From: Erythrobasidium yunnanense
Lineage: Eukaryota; Basidiomycota; Cystobasidiomycetes; Erythrobasidiales; Erythrobasidiaceae
Assembly: GCA_001600175.1 (NCBI GenBank)
Contig: BCJC01000001.1
Coordinates: 2,155,652 to 2,219,651 of the forward strand
DNA length: 64,000 nucleotides
Reading direction: 5' to 3'
The notes under the pieces are model-generated. The model was not told where the DNA came from. It ran no database searches and saw only the letters and a program-made list of their open reading frames with translations. Positions 13,520 through 23,366 of this stretch are shown here, in pieces. The number at the start of each line of letters is the position of its first letter. The stretch's first letter is position 1. The translations under genes were made by a program, and so were the position numbers.

Positions 13520-14306
13520 GGCCAGGATGATACGCCCAATCCGGCAAGAAGAGAGCGTGCTATCATGCTTCGCAAGCTTTGCTCAGGAGATCAGCGATAC
13601 TTCACAAGCATAGCAATGCATTCATGCATGTCAACCCTTCTTGTCGGCATGCCTTGGGCGTCAAAGCTTGCTGCAAATTTCCCGCTCTGCGAATGTATCA
13701 AGACACTGCTGCACCAATTCTAGCTTTGAGAAGTCAAATCCATGCACACCCTCAGCTACAATTGCTCCTGATGGAAGTGGACAGTCACAAAGGCCCAACT
13801 GTTCTTTGCCTGCCTGGCTTTCTGCATGTCTATCCTAGCAATACATGCTCCTTGCTATCTCTCAAAACTGTGCCTACACCTTGAGAAGCAAAATCATCCG
13901 CACCGACTGCCTCGGGCGGGATACTCTCGAGGCTACACGACCGCTGTGTGTATATCGCTAAGGTTGCCTTCGGCAGATCAAATCTTCCACTGTCATGGAA
14001 GTGGAGCTACAAACCACGCTAGCAACACGTTCGACAGAAAAGCTGTGTCATTTCTGGTCGTCATGGAAGTGGAAGCCCTAAATCTTCCAGTCGGCGACTC
14101 TATAAAAGGCTGACGATTCCTGCTCTTCTTCCTTTCCTTTCCTTCTCTTTTCATATTTTAATAATCTAAAACATTCATCTCATCTCCATTGATCCACTCA
14201 AGGTCGTGTGGCCATTCATTCTTTTCTTAATCACTTCATTTGATTATACATCTGCCTTTATCGCCCTCGACAGCAATTATTGTGGCACCTATCGAGGAAT
14301 AGTCCA
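13520..14306 (+). promoter_or_regulatory. Upstream region with TATA box and repeated GGAAGTGGA motifs
   Basis: No gene is seen between UGO1 and the orphan gene at 14307. A TATAAAAG box lies at about 14100-14107, followed by a pyrimidine-rich run and no ATG until 14307. This is a typical arrangement for a regulated fungal promoter. The motif ATGGAAGTGGA (last base variable) occurs at about 13771, 13995 and 14063. Beside the latter two lies an AAATCTTCCA block, so the copy at 13985-14005 forms an imperfect palindrome of TTCCA and TGGAA. These could be sites for a zinc-finger or MADS-type regulator, which is inference. Confidence 0.5.
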
Positions 14307-16033
14307 ATGACGTCCAACAACACTTCGCTAACATCCCGCCGCGCTTCGACCGACCTCCTCGTTACCCACTTTATGCAAACTCACTCGGACACGCACAGCA
14401 TTGCGCTAATTGGATGGCCAGGGAGTGCCGCGAGCCCGTCTTTTTCGTACGCAAAGCATATGAGAATCTGGAATGCCAAGATCTAGAGCTCGAGCTGACA
14501 TCCTCGACAAAGAGTCGGAACAAGCCGTACCACCAGTAGACAACAACAATTATCTCGTCATCTGCAGAACGGCTGCAAGTATGGTCAACGATAGCATGGC
14601 AGGGATCGGCAAGATTGTACTACCGGAGCTATCGGTTCAAAGACTGCAGTGAATCTGCTTGTCTTCTTCGCCATATGCAAAGCCTTGCGATGTGTGCCGC
14701 AGACGCCCAGCTGCTCAACCCAAAGCATCGCAGGAGGTCGCAATCATCTCTGCATAGCCACATCTCTGGCGCCCAGATGGAACCTGCTTCAGACAAAGAC
14801 GGCTTTGAGGGGTTTATCAGCGTTAGCATAGGCATCTGTGTCTGGCTGCTTGTGATACCTAAGCTGCTGAATGACGCATCCACCACTCGCGAAGCGGTCA
14901 AGATATCGCGCAGGCTCTGGGTCGAGCAAGACATCGGTCTGATCAAGCAGTACTTTCACGTCTGGGCGCTGCCATCCACGGCAGATATTGACATATGAGT
15001 CAGCTCTCGTGCGTACTCGTAACGCAATTGCTAGCTTCGCCAGGCTGCGAAAGATGGCACCTCCTCCCACTGCGCCAACCGAGACAATGTTCAGAGCATC
15101 GACAACGTCAACAACCAAGGAAACCTAGCTACCCGCGAAAAACCTATGCTAAGGTCAAAACTGACAAAACTCGAAAACGTGGTACGCTTTGGATCAGCTG
15201 AGCTTGGCCACTCCAGCGCCTTCTTTCTGTTTACTGCTGGGCTGTAGGCGAGCTCTTGCATGCTACAGATATCCGAATTTGCGAGAAAGACATGGATAGA
15301 TCAGCAACACCCAGCCAGACTCCTCGTCATGGATTGGTTCGGACGTGAAGATGGAAGCGTATACACGGGCAATGGCAGATTAGTCAAAGCAGTCAAAATG
15401 TCAATGTAAGCCGAATCTCAGGCTACATCTCGAGGGCAATTGACATTGTTTCGGTCTTTCCTAGGATACTCCACAGACGCACAAGGACTGGCTAGCCTTG
15501 ATATGGATGACGAAGATGCAGAGCCGGCCGAACAAGCTCGACGTGCAAAGTGGTATCATGCAGACTTCTGTCAAATGCCAGAGAAGGATATCACGCTAGT
15601 GGGATACAATGTGCATACGGAGTGGAAGAGCTCTATTGCTATTCGTCATCGTATGCGCTTACGGACTAAGAAGCACTATAACGGAGATAGGGGCGAAAGT
15701 CTTCACCGATTGTTAATAGCGGGTGCGGCGAGTGATGCAAAATTTGATGCTCTGCTTTTGGTGCAGGACAAAGCCACGCAAGAGGTAACATGCCACTTTT
15801 TGAGCAGTCTGGTCAAACATTTCGAGTAAGTCAGGCCTGATCTTCGTCAAAGAAGGCACGAGGATGCTGACACTGGCTTGACAGCTCGCAGAATGCTAGC
15901 TACAAAGACCATCGCATCATCTCCATCTTGGTGAATCGGACTTGGCCAAGACGCTTCATCCTCCCTAACAATCTTTGGGGTTAAGGACGATCCCGATGGC
16001 GCAGCGCATGCAGAAGCTTGTCGAGCTGCATAA
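14307..16033 (+). CDS. Orphan multi-exon protein
   Basis: The ATG at 14307 is the first after the TATA box. At least seven exons can be joined. The first ends near 14450 and runs through a clean intron into an exon containing VPPVDNNNYLVICRTAAS. Later exons carry EFARKTWIDQQHPARLL, DGSVYTGNGRLVKAV, an acidic exon with DMDDEDAEPAEQ, and a short last exon ending ACRAA before TAA at 16031-16033. The final intron has a perfect CTAAC branch site. One frame near 14800-14990 also encodes a hydrophobic stretch (SVSIGICVWLLVIPKLL), so a membrane segment is possible. The joins around 14640-15040 and 15410-15470 are ambiguous and could indicate decay or unusual splicing. I recognise no domain. The neighbour downstream on the other strand is secreted-protein gene 1. 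Confidence 0.45.
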
Positions 16034-16323
16034 TCTGCTTCGGCAAGTCGAAGTCGATCCATCGAAAGCGAATATGCTCAGCTGCTCCAGACAATGGTCG
16101 ACTGTACATCAGAAGCAGTAAGCGCATAGTAAGCGCATTATAATTTCTCAAACGCCTTATATATACTTGCTGACGTCTATTGCAACGGGACTGCCGCTGA
16201 GGAGATCCCCTTGAGAAGTGACGCCTGCAAGGCAGGTTTAGGATTGATCATTGACCTGGTTGTAGAGTAACAAGGGTTGTATGTACACGCTCTGGTGTGC
16301 GTACATACAACTAAGCCAAGCTC

Positions 16324-16921
16324 TCAAGCACACTTTGCCGAAGATCCATCTCTGAAACAGGTCTGGTATGATGTGAACCCAGCACCCTGGCCGTACGCGC
16401 CTCCTGAGCTCACCACGGATCCGCACTTCTGGTTCCTTTTCCATATGAGAGCCTTCTTGCCAGGATCAGCCGAGTCGATCTCGGTGCACTTGTATATGAA
16501 GGAGTAGTAGTGGCCAGCTCCATCATCGCCTCCGAGACAGCCGATGTCGCCTGCTTTCAGGCAATAGCCACCCCACCCTGTCATGCAGACAGTCAGCCAT
16601 AGCGCTATAGGCCGAAAGACGCTTCCACAAACCGCTTTCAGCCTTGCCCCCGTATTTTGCTGGATCAAAGTTGATGACAGAACTGCTTGAAGTGAGAGGA
16701 TCTGTGTTCCAGCTGAGATGCCATAAGCCTGTGACGCCGTATTCATTAGGCGGGAGCTTAGGTGGATTGGCGGGAGGCTTCGGCATATCGGCATCATCTG
16801 CCATGTCGCCTCGCTTCCTCAAGGTCATGCCTGAGGGAGCTGCAGATGAGAGGGTGCTGAACGAAGCTGCGACCAGCGCAGCTGAGGTGTAGGCGGCGAA
16901 AGATCCTTTGTTGAAGAACAT
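16324..16921 (-). CDS. Small secreted six-cysteine protein 1 (candidate effector)
   Basis: CDS complement(join(16324..16577,16633..16921)), 180 residues. The N-terminal hydrophobic segment (AALVAASFSTLSSAAPS) is a signal peptide, followed by a basic TLRKRG site of Kex2 type and a Pro-rich linker (PPANPPKLPP). The mature part has VTGLWHLSWNTDPLT, then GWGGYC, GDIGCLGGDDGAGHYYS, YKCTEID, KCG and two more cysteines, six in all. It is paralogous to the genes at 17394 and 19221. It lacks the second coding intron present in both. A 5'-leader intron (about 16949-16995) is visible with a TATCTGAGATACA motif between it and the ATG. No known enzyme family is recognised; secretion is well supported, and an effector role is inference. 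Confidence 0.75.
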
Positions 16922-17393
16922 AGCGAGCGTGATTGTGTATCTCAGATACTGCAGAAGGCGTCAGTCCTGATCTCGCTGTCGAGAGGTTGCTTACCTGATA
17001 GACTTTGATGAATTGCTTGAAGGAGAGAAGGAGAAGTCAATTGAAGCAGACTTTAAAGCCCAGGTTTCAGCGCAGATTCTCATACTCGACATAGGCAGCT
17101 TGACCCACACAATTCTTCGGAAGTGCAGACATAGGGGAGATGCGCACTCCTTCCAGCGAACCGACGCGAGCTGCCTTGGCACGGTGAACGCGTAGAAATT
17201 CGAAAGGGAAAGGGCACGGAACTCGCGCATCACCCGCTACTAAGCCGCTGCCTCGCGCGACTGACTGTGAATTGAATGTTAAGTGGTTCAAAGAAAGGGA
17301 TTTCAATTCCATTAGCAGGTCGGCGGCAGCGACGGCAGGTGAGGGAAGAGACAGCACGGTACGTTAATGCTCGAAGACGTTACGAGCTAATAC

Positions 17394-18024
17394 TCAATGA
17401 CAGATACCTTCTCCTGATCCCCTCCAGCAAGTCTGATATGCATTTCGTCCACTGCCGCACTCCTTGAACTTTCTCCAGACGAGTGCCTTCTTTCCAGAGT
17501 CTCTAGAGTCGATCTCGGTGCATTTGTACATGTAGGAGCTTACACGGTCTCCTCCGTGCTGTGCTGCAAAGAGGCACCCAACATCGTCTTCTGTGAATTG
17601 TCAGGGGGATCAGTCCGCGAGTTCTCGTTGAGGTCAGCGTATCCCCTTACTTATGTTGCAATAACCACCCCAGCCTGTCGTACATACAGTCAGCTTCAGC
17701 GATCTAGAGTAGAATGCGCCCCCACAAACCGCTAAGATGAGCTCCGCCAAATTGGCTAATGTCGAAGTTCATGGCGCTGAAGCTGGAGGTTAATGGGTCT
17801 GCGTTGTAACTGAGATGCCAAAGGCCAGTCACGCCAAGGTCACCATTCGTAAGATTATCAGGATTGGCCGGTGGTCTAGGCCTTGAAGCATCATCCGTTT
17901 CGATCCCTCGGGTCTTCAACTTCGTGCCAGATGGATGAGGCGCTGCTGAAGTGAGGGTGATGAAGGTAGCCGCGACCAGCACAGCAGAAAGAGCCAAAGA
18001 TCTTGTATTTGTCGTGAAGAGCAT
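17394..18024 (-). CDS. Small secreted six-cysteine protein 2 (candidate effector)
   Basis: CDS complement(join(17394..17590,17651..17674,17730..18024)), 171 residues; exon 2 is 24 bases. The ATG at 18024 is preferred over the longer frame because it opens directly on a signal peptide (ALSAVLVAATFITLTSAAPHP). A KLKTRG site and a PRPPANPDNL linker follow. Mature motifs align with the other two copies: VTGLWHLSYNADPLT, GWGGYC, VGCL, YMYKCTEID, then ECG and two further cysteines. It is the most divergent copy: the GDDGAG loop is replaced by AAQHGGD. Both coding introns are retained, but the 5'-leader intron seen in copies 1 and 3 appears to be absent. A TTTAAAAG element lies near 18101. Confidence 0.72.
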
Positions 18025-19220
18025 AATGAGTGTGAGGTCTGTATCTCTGATACTGTTGACGTGATTTGTTGGAAGAGAAGGAGACCCTGCACGAGGCAGG
18101 CTTTTAAACCCACGAAACAATGCTGTTTCATTATGTCCGGGGTAGATGATCCCAATAATATCGGCTTTTACAGTCTAAGGGAGGTACCGGACGTCAACCA
18201 ACGCTCGGGCATTCCTGTCTTGGCAAGAGAGCCTTCAGAGTGTTGAAGTATGTCATAAAATGAGCGTAAGGACGCTCTCCGATCATGTCGCAACGAAGCC
18301 GCTGGCATGGTGGGTACGCCGCCTTGACATAGCTGGCGTGTTGCCTTGTAGAGCCGAATGACCAGCCTACCGCGACTGCGCTATGTATGGCAGGTCAGGT
18401 CAGCGCTATATAGCCGTCGAGGCCAACTTCAAAGTGGGTCAGCTGGCAAGGCCAGAGGGTGATGCTAGAGCTTGTGCGCAGATGCATTGTATAGGTGATT
18501 GTTGTGATGCAGCAGATGGCTCTCATGTAGCCAAGTCCAGAAGACAGCGTAAAGCAGGTCTGCGCTCTTGGTGGCCTTTTGTCCTCCCAATCGGTCGCGT
18601 TCAGATTGTGTGGGATTTGCACCTTCTCTGCACAACAACTCTCCACTCCATTACAGGAGCAGCAGCTGCAGCGATTCATGTCAGAGCCTGCTACCACGAT
18701 AGGCCAGCAAGCCAGAGCCAACGAGGATGCTAGGCAACGATGAAACGTCCAGCCGATGGTTCAACGCAGCCAGACGTAGTAGATGCGCTGATTATAGGTT
18801 GCCGCCTTGCTCTGCAGTCATCGGCACTTTTCTGGTCGCCCAAAGGCAGAACGCTGAACGGCGCATCCCAAAGTTTACCTCGACTACCTCCGGACCTGCT
18901 TTTTCCTCTTACGATGATGATCCACAGTGCCATGATAATGTCCATCCGCTCATCTTCTGTTGACTATGCTCTCCTAACTCGCGACATCATGATCCCGGCT
19001 TCTTGCATAGATTCACACGCAAGGATCTATTGCTGTCATTCTTTATTCCCTCTCTAGGGTGTCAAACATCTATGTTTTTCCATCGCTTACGCTTATCTAT
19101 TAGTATGCGCATCGAATCCGACGCAAAAAGGTGCCAGCGATATCATCCGGATGTCACAGAGTAGAGTGCACTGGTCTATCGAAAGCGCGGATGTACAACG
19201 AAGGCCATACCGGGAGCAGT
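18025..19220. other. Intergenic region between secreted-protein genes 2 and 3
   Basis: This region holds the core promoter of copy 2 (TTTAAAAG at about 18101-18108 on the minus strand) and the leader motif TATCAGAGATACA at about 18040-18052. From about 18150 to 19220 I see no supportable gene. Open frames there (for example 18383-18733 plus) have no domain, no splice support and unremarkable composition. Confidence 0.4.
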
Positions 19221-19883
19221 CTACCTGCAAGTGGCACCATTCCCATCCTTCCAGCAAATCTCGTATTTAGTCTGCCCAGCATCGCGGCCGTACCCATCGG
19301 TGCTCGGTAGCAGGACAGCTCCACATTTCCTGAATTTCTTCCACACAAGAGCCTTTTTCCCCGCTTCTTTTGCATCGATCTCGGTGCACTTGTACATGAT
19401 CGAGTACATGTGGCCAGCCCCATCATCGCCTCCAAGGCAGCCGATGTCACCAGCTGTCAAAACGCATATTGTCAGCGGTAGAGCGCGTGAATGAAGCTGT
19501 TCACTGACATTTTTTGCAGTATCCCCCCCATCCTGTCACACATACGGTCAGCCACAGCAGCTAGGATAGAGTGAGCTTCCCATACCGCTTTCCTTCTTGC
19601 CTCCGTAAGTTGCTGGGTCAAAATTGATGACAGAATCGCTGGCAGTCAGCGGGTCTGTATTCCAGGTAAGGTGCCAGAGCCCAGTGACACCCAACGAGTT
19701 GGCTGGAAGCTCAGCAGGATTTGCAGGAGGTTTAGGCTTGTCAGCATCACTTGCTTCGTCTCCTCGTTTCTTTAGAGTCATGCCGGATGCAGGGACAGGG
19801 TGAGGAGCTGCTGAAGTGAGTGTAAGAAAAGATGCTGCGACCAGCGCAGCTGTTGAAAGAGCGGAAGATCCTTTAAAGAACAT
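19221..19883 (-). CDS. Small secreted six-cysteine protein 3 (candidate effector)
   Basis: CDS complement(join(19221..19453,19509..19532,19586..19883)), 184 residues. The signal peptide is STAALVAASFLTLTSAAPHP, followed by TLKKRG (Kex2-type site) and a KPPANPAELPAN linker. Mature motifs are VTGLWHLTWNTDPLT, GWGGYC, GDIGCLGGDDGAGHMYS, YKCTEID, KCG and two more cysteines. This copy keeps both coding introns, the 24-base middle exon and a 63-base 5'-leader intron (about 19911-19973). It therefore shows the probable ancestral structure of the trio. Its protein is closest to copy 1. The function is unknown, and disulphide-stabilised secretion is likely. Confidence 0.75.
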
Positions 19884-20589
19884 AGTGACTGTGGGTCTGT
19901 ATCTCAGATACTGGCGAGAGCGTCAGAGCGATATCGATAGTGGGAGGGATTGAGCGGTTGCTTACCTAGTTGATTGTGGTGCTTTTGAGGTGTGCTGAAA
20001 CGAGAGCAACAGCAGCTGAATGCATCAGGCTTTTGAAGCCAGACCCCCCAGCGGATTCCAAGCATCAGACATAGGCACCTGAATTCTCATTGAATTCCGG
20101 AAGTGAGGCTCGCAAAGGGATCCACTTAGGGGACACGGATGTAGTCCTGAGTTACGGCCGATCTGGCTTGGTGCGTCGGTCCTTACAGAGATTGAGGGAG
20201 GACAAGAGGAGCATAAGGTGGACAAGGACGCTCTCCGGAGCAAAAGCGCTGCTTGCTGGCACTCTGCGGCCTGCCCTCTGGGCAGTAGTGGGCACTTCGT
20301 GAAGGTGCATACTTGCAGGACGTTGTGTCATGTAGATAGTCTGTGTCTCGCGGAAAGCCAGGTTTCTCGGACTGGATGCGGCAGGCTTGAAAGCAGGGTG
20401 ATGAGCTCAGTGTGGAAAGTTGATCTGCATAGTAGACGATCGTGTATACAGCGAGTAAGAAGGTTTTTTGCATCAGATCCAAAGGTGTGACGAGGGTACC
20501 GGTGTGCCTTGGTCGCTTTCTTTTTCGCCAAACGATACAGAACAGGACTAGGATCAGCAGTCGTAACAGCATACTTCTCTGCAGAAAAA
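19884..20589. other. Divergent intergenic region, secreted protein 3 / caprin-like gene
   Basis: The left part carries the leader intron, the TATCTGAGATACA motif (about 19898-19910) and a degenerate TATA-like element (TTCAAAAG at about 20030) of secreted-protein gene 3. The right part should hold the promoter of the caprin-like gene. No other gene is supported. Confidence 0.4.
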
Positions 20590-22925
20590 ATGTCGGATTC
20601 AGGAGCAGCAGCAGCAGCGCCAGCGCCGGCGACGACGACGCCGGCAGCCAGCAAGCCAGCAGCTGAGCAGACGACGACCGAAAAGGTGGTGGAAACGGTG
20701 AAGCGTTACATCCCAGGATTGGCGAAGCAGCCAGATGCTGCATCTGCGCCCGTCAAGCCAGCCGCAAAGCGAAGTCGTAGCACCAAATCCAAAAAGGCCG
20801 TCGTAGCGGGCGCTGATGATCCTGCGCTGGCGACCGCAACGCTGGCTGAAGCGCCAGAGAAGAGCGAACTCCCAGAAAGCTTGACCGTACCATCCAGCAA
20901 CAGACCTGCTCCCTTGAGCGTCAACGGCGGCGACCAGGGTGCTGCTGCAGGATTGACCGACGAAGAGCTCGCTGCACTTCAGCACAAGCGTTTCAGCCCT
21001 GTCCTATCTGTCCAGAAGAAGATCAGGGCAAACAACAAGAAGCTCGTATGTCGTATCTTGCTGCTAGTGGTTCTAAAATCTCGGCTATCGCGTCTGACGT
21101 TGTTGTGCCTTCTTTTCTCGCTTTTCCTGCCTTCCAGCAACGAGTTGCAGCCTACGAGGCAGAGACGGGTCAACTCAATGCTGACCAGAAGAAGGTAGTC
21201 GCCAGCAAGCCTGCTCTCGAAGCCGTACAGCGTGAACTCAATGAGCTCGTCAAGGCTTTCGAGGTGGGTTAGCAGCCTCGTTAATAATGCAAGGGAAGTC
21301 TCTGACAGCATTATGGTGTTCTAGACTGAAGAAGCCGACGATGAGAAGCGCGTAGCTAAGAAGCAGCAATATCAGGAGAAGCAGACTCAGCTGCGCATCA
21401 ACCAGGCTCTGTCTAACAGCAAGGTGCGTTCCTCCTCTCATGCTACTTGATAGGTCTTGACATGTGCTCTTTCTGCTCACAGGTCAGCTCGCAGAACGAT
21501 CTTACCCTTCTGCTCCAATTCCTACACCTCTACTCCCTCTTCAACCCTACCCACTCCCACTCAAACCAAGTTCCTCCTCCTGTAGTCTCCAACGCTACCA
21601 ACGAGCAGACTGCCGCAGTACACACTCTATTCAACAACCTCGCCAATGGACCTCTATTCGGAGCTTCAGCAGACGGATCTTCGGATGCTGTTTCTCAGAT
21701 TAAGAGCCTGCAAGATGGCTCTGACAAGACTATTATCGAGGGAGTATCCTTTGCAGATGTCAAGCAGATGATCTTCGACCTTACTGCACCTCCCGCTGAA
21801 GTCGGTCACGAGATCCCCGAGGAGGAAGCACACTCAAACGGCTTAAGCTTGAATGGCCACGACAGCAGCTCTCTTCAGATGCCCTCTGTCACAGATCAGC
21901 CTCCTCTCGCTGGCGCATCCGCTGCGTCTGCACCCGCACTCAACTTCATGCAAGCTTCTGAGCTGCAGGAGGGCGAGACAGCCGGCTTCGAGAACGATGC
22001 ACCTGAACATCAGAGAGCTCTCGAGTCTGTCTCTGCGTCCGCTACACCAGGATTCGGCTCTGGCACTCCCGTCGTTGAGCAGCCCGAGCCTACTTTGCAG
22101 GAATCTGCTCCTGCTGCTGGCTGGAACGCCGATTCGACCCAGCTCACAGCTGATGCCCTGCCTTCTAGCGGTGCCGCTGCTTGGGATGACGTAGGTCGAG
22201 CTGATCCAACGACTCCATCTTAAACCTGACGATTTCGTGTAGGTCAATGCTACCGAGCCAGTTCAGAACTGGGCGGACGAGGTCGACGAGCACCCTAGCA
22301 ACCCCTTCACCGCTACTGCCGAAGTACCTTCCGAGCTTGAAGGTCAGAACAAAGATGCTATCGATGCTGTTCCAGTAGGAGGAGAGGCGCCAGGTGTAGC
22401 TGCTGCTGCCGGAGCTGGTACAGATGGTCGTGGGCGAGGTCGCGGCAGAGGTGGCCGTGGCAGAGTAAGCTTCATCAAATTCCGAGTGGGCCATTCTGAT
22501 CTGACGATTTATTGTGCTTGTTTAGGGCGAGGGTCGTGGACGTGGTCGAGGCGGCTTCCGTGGCGAAGGTGGAAACTGGCGCAACCAGGAGACGAACGGA
22601 GGAGCCCCTGCAAGTGCCGTTCAGCAAGCTCTAAGCGCTGCTGGTGATGGCTTTACTGATGTCCACCGAAGAGGAAATAGAGGTGGTGCTGGCGGTGAAA
22701 GTCGAGGTGGCTTCAGAGGCGGTCGTGGACGCGGAGACGGTTCTAGAGGCGATTTCAGAGGAGGACGAGGTCGTGGCGAGGGCAGAGGTGAGTTAGCAAT
22801 TTACATCTCAGTTGAGATTTCATCTGACATATCGGTGCACAACAGGACGAGGAGGACCTCGATCTGGACCAAACACGCCAACCACCCAGGGTGCTCCTGC
22901 CGCTGCTCCTTCCGTCGGAGCTTGA
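20590..22925 (+). CDS. Caprin-like RGG-rich RNA-binding protein
   Basis: CDS join(20590..21045,21138..21263,21325..21423,21483..22190,22243..22464,22526..22787,22846..22925), 650 residues with consistent phases. The N-terminus is Ala/Thr/Lys-rich. Residues about 130-220 form a coiled-coil region (SPVLSVQKKIRANNKK, then QLNADQKKVVASKPALEAVQ) that resembles the start of the caprin homology region of animal caprin-1. A region on leucines (NDLTLLLQFLHLYSLF), an acidic low-complexity middle with a WADEVDE motif and a C-terminal RGG/FRGGRGRG array follow. RGG arrays bind RNA and drive condensates. By family, a cytoplasmic role in mRNP or translation control is likely. The caprin link rests on my reading of the coiled-coil region and needs a profile search. 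Confidence 0.65.
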
Positions 22926-23366
22926 GCGAAGACACCTATTCCTATCTATCTATCAGTTCTGACGAAAGAAATTCCCTGTTTCGATTAGCGAGAAGGGTGA
23001 AAAAGGTCTGAAGCGAGAGACCGTTCTGTCTTGACTTTCCCATTTACTTTTGTAGAGAGTACGTTTCCCAAGCAGATTGATACCCTTCTACGCTCTCGGT
23101 GGCCGAGACATTCGGGAAATAATGCAGATTTGCAGTTTCTAACCGGTGTGCATCCCTCGCGAATCCACAAAGACCAACTTCACAGTCCAATGACATGATG
23201 AACGACCTTGCAGAGTTCAATGATGTTGCCGCCAGCTGATATACAACAGCGTGTAAAGTTTGGCACTAGCGAAGGAGACTGCTAAAGCGCTGGAGCTTGT
23301 CGTAGTAATTTGCGTGGGTGATTGCGTCAAGACAAAGCTATGCATCTAGAATCGTTCGTCTATGCT
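22926..23366. other. Intergenic region between caprin-like gene and CSE1 (convergent)
   Basis: This is the 3' region shared by two convergent genes. I see no gene, repeat or RNA here. Confidence 0.4.

Noticed and set aside
18383-18733. 116-residue plus-strand frame between secreted-protein genes 2 and 3
   Set aside because: No domain, no signal peptide, and an overlapping minus frame of equal length, which suggests chance.
20183-20743. Minus-strand 186-codon frame at the caprin-like gene promoter
   Set aside because: It overlaps the start of the spliced caprin-like gene and has a low-complexity leucine run produced by GCT/AGC repeats.
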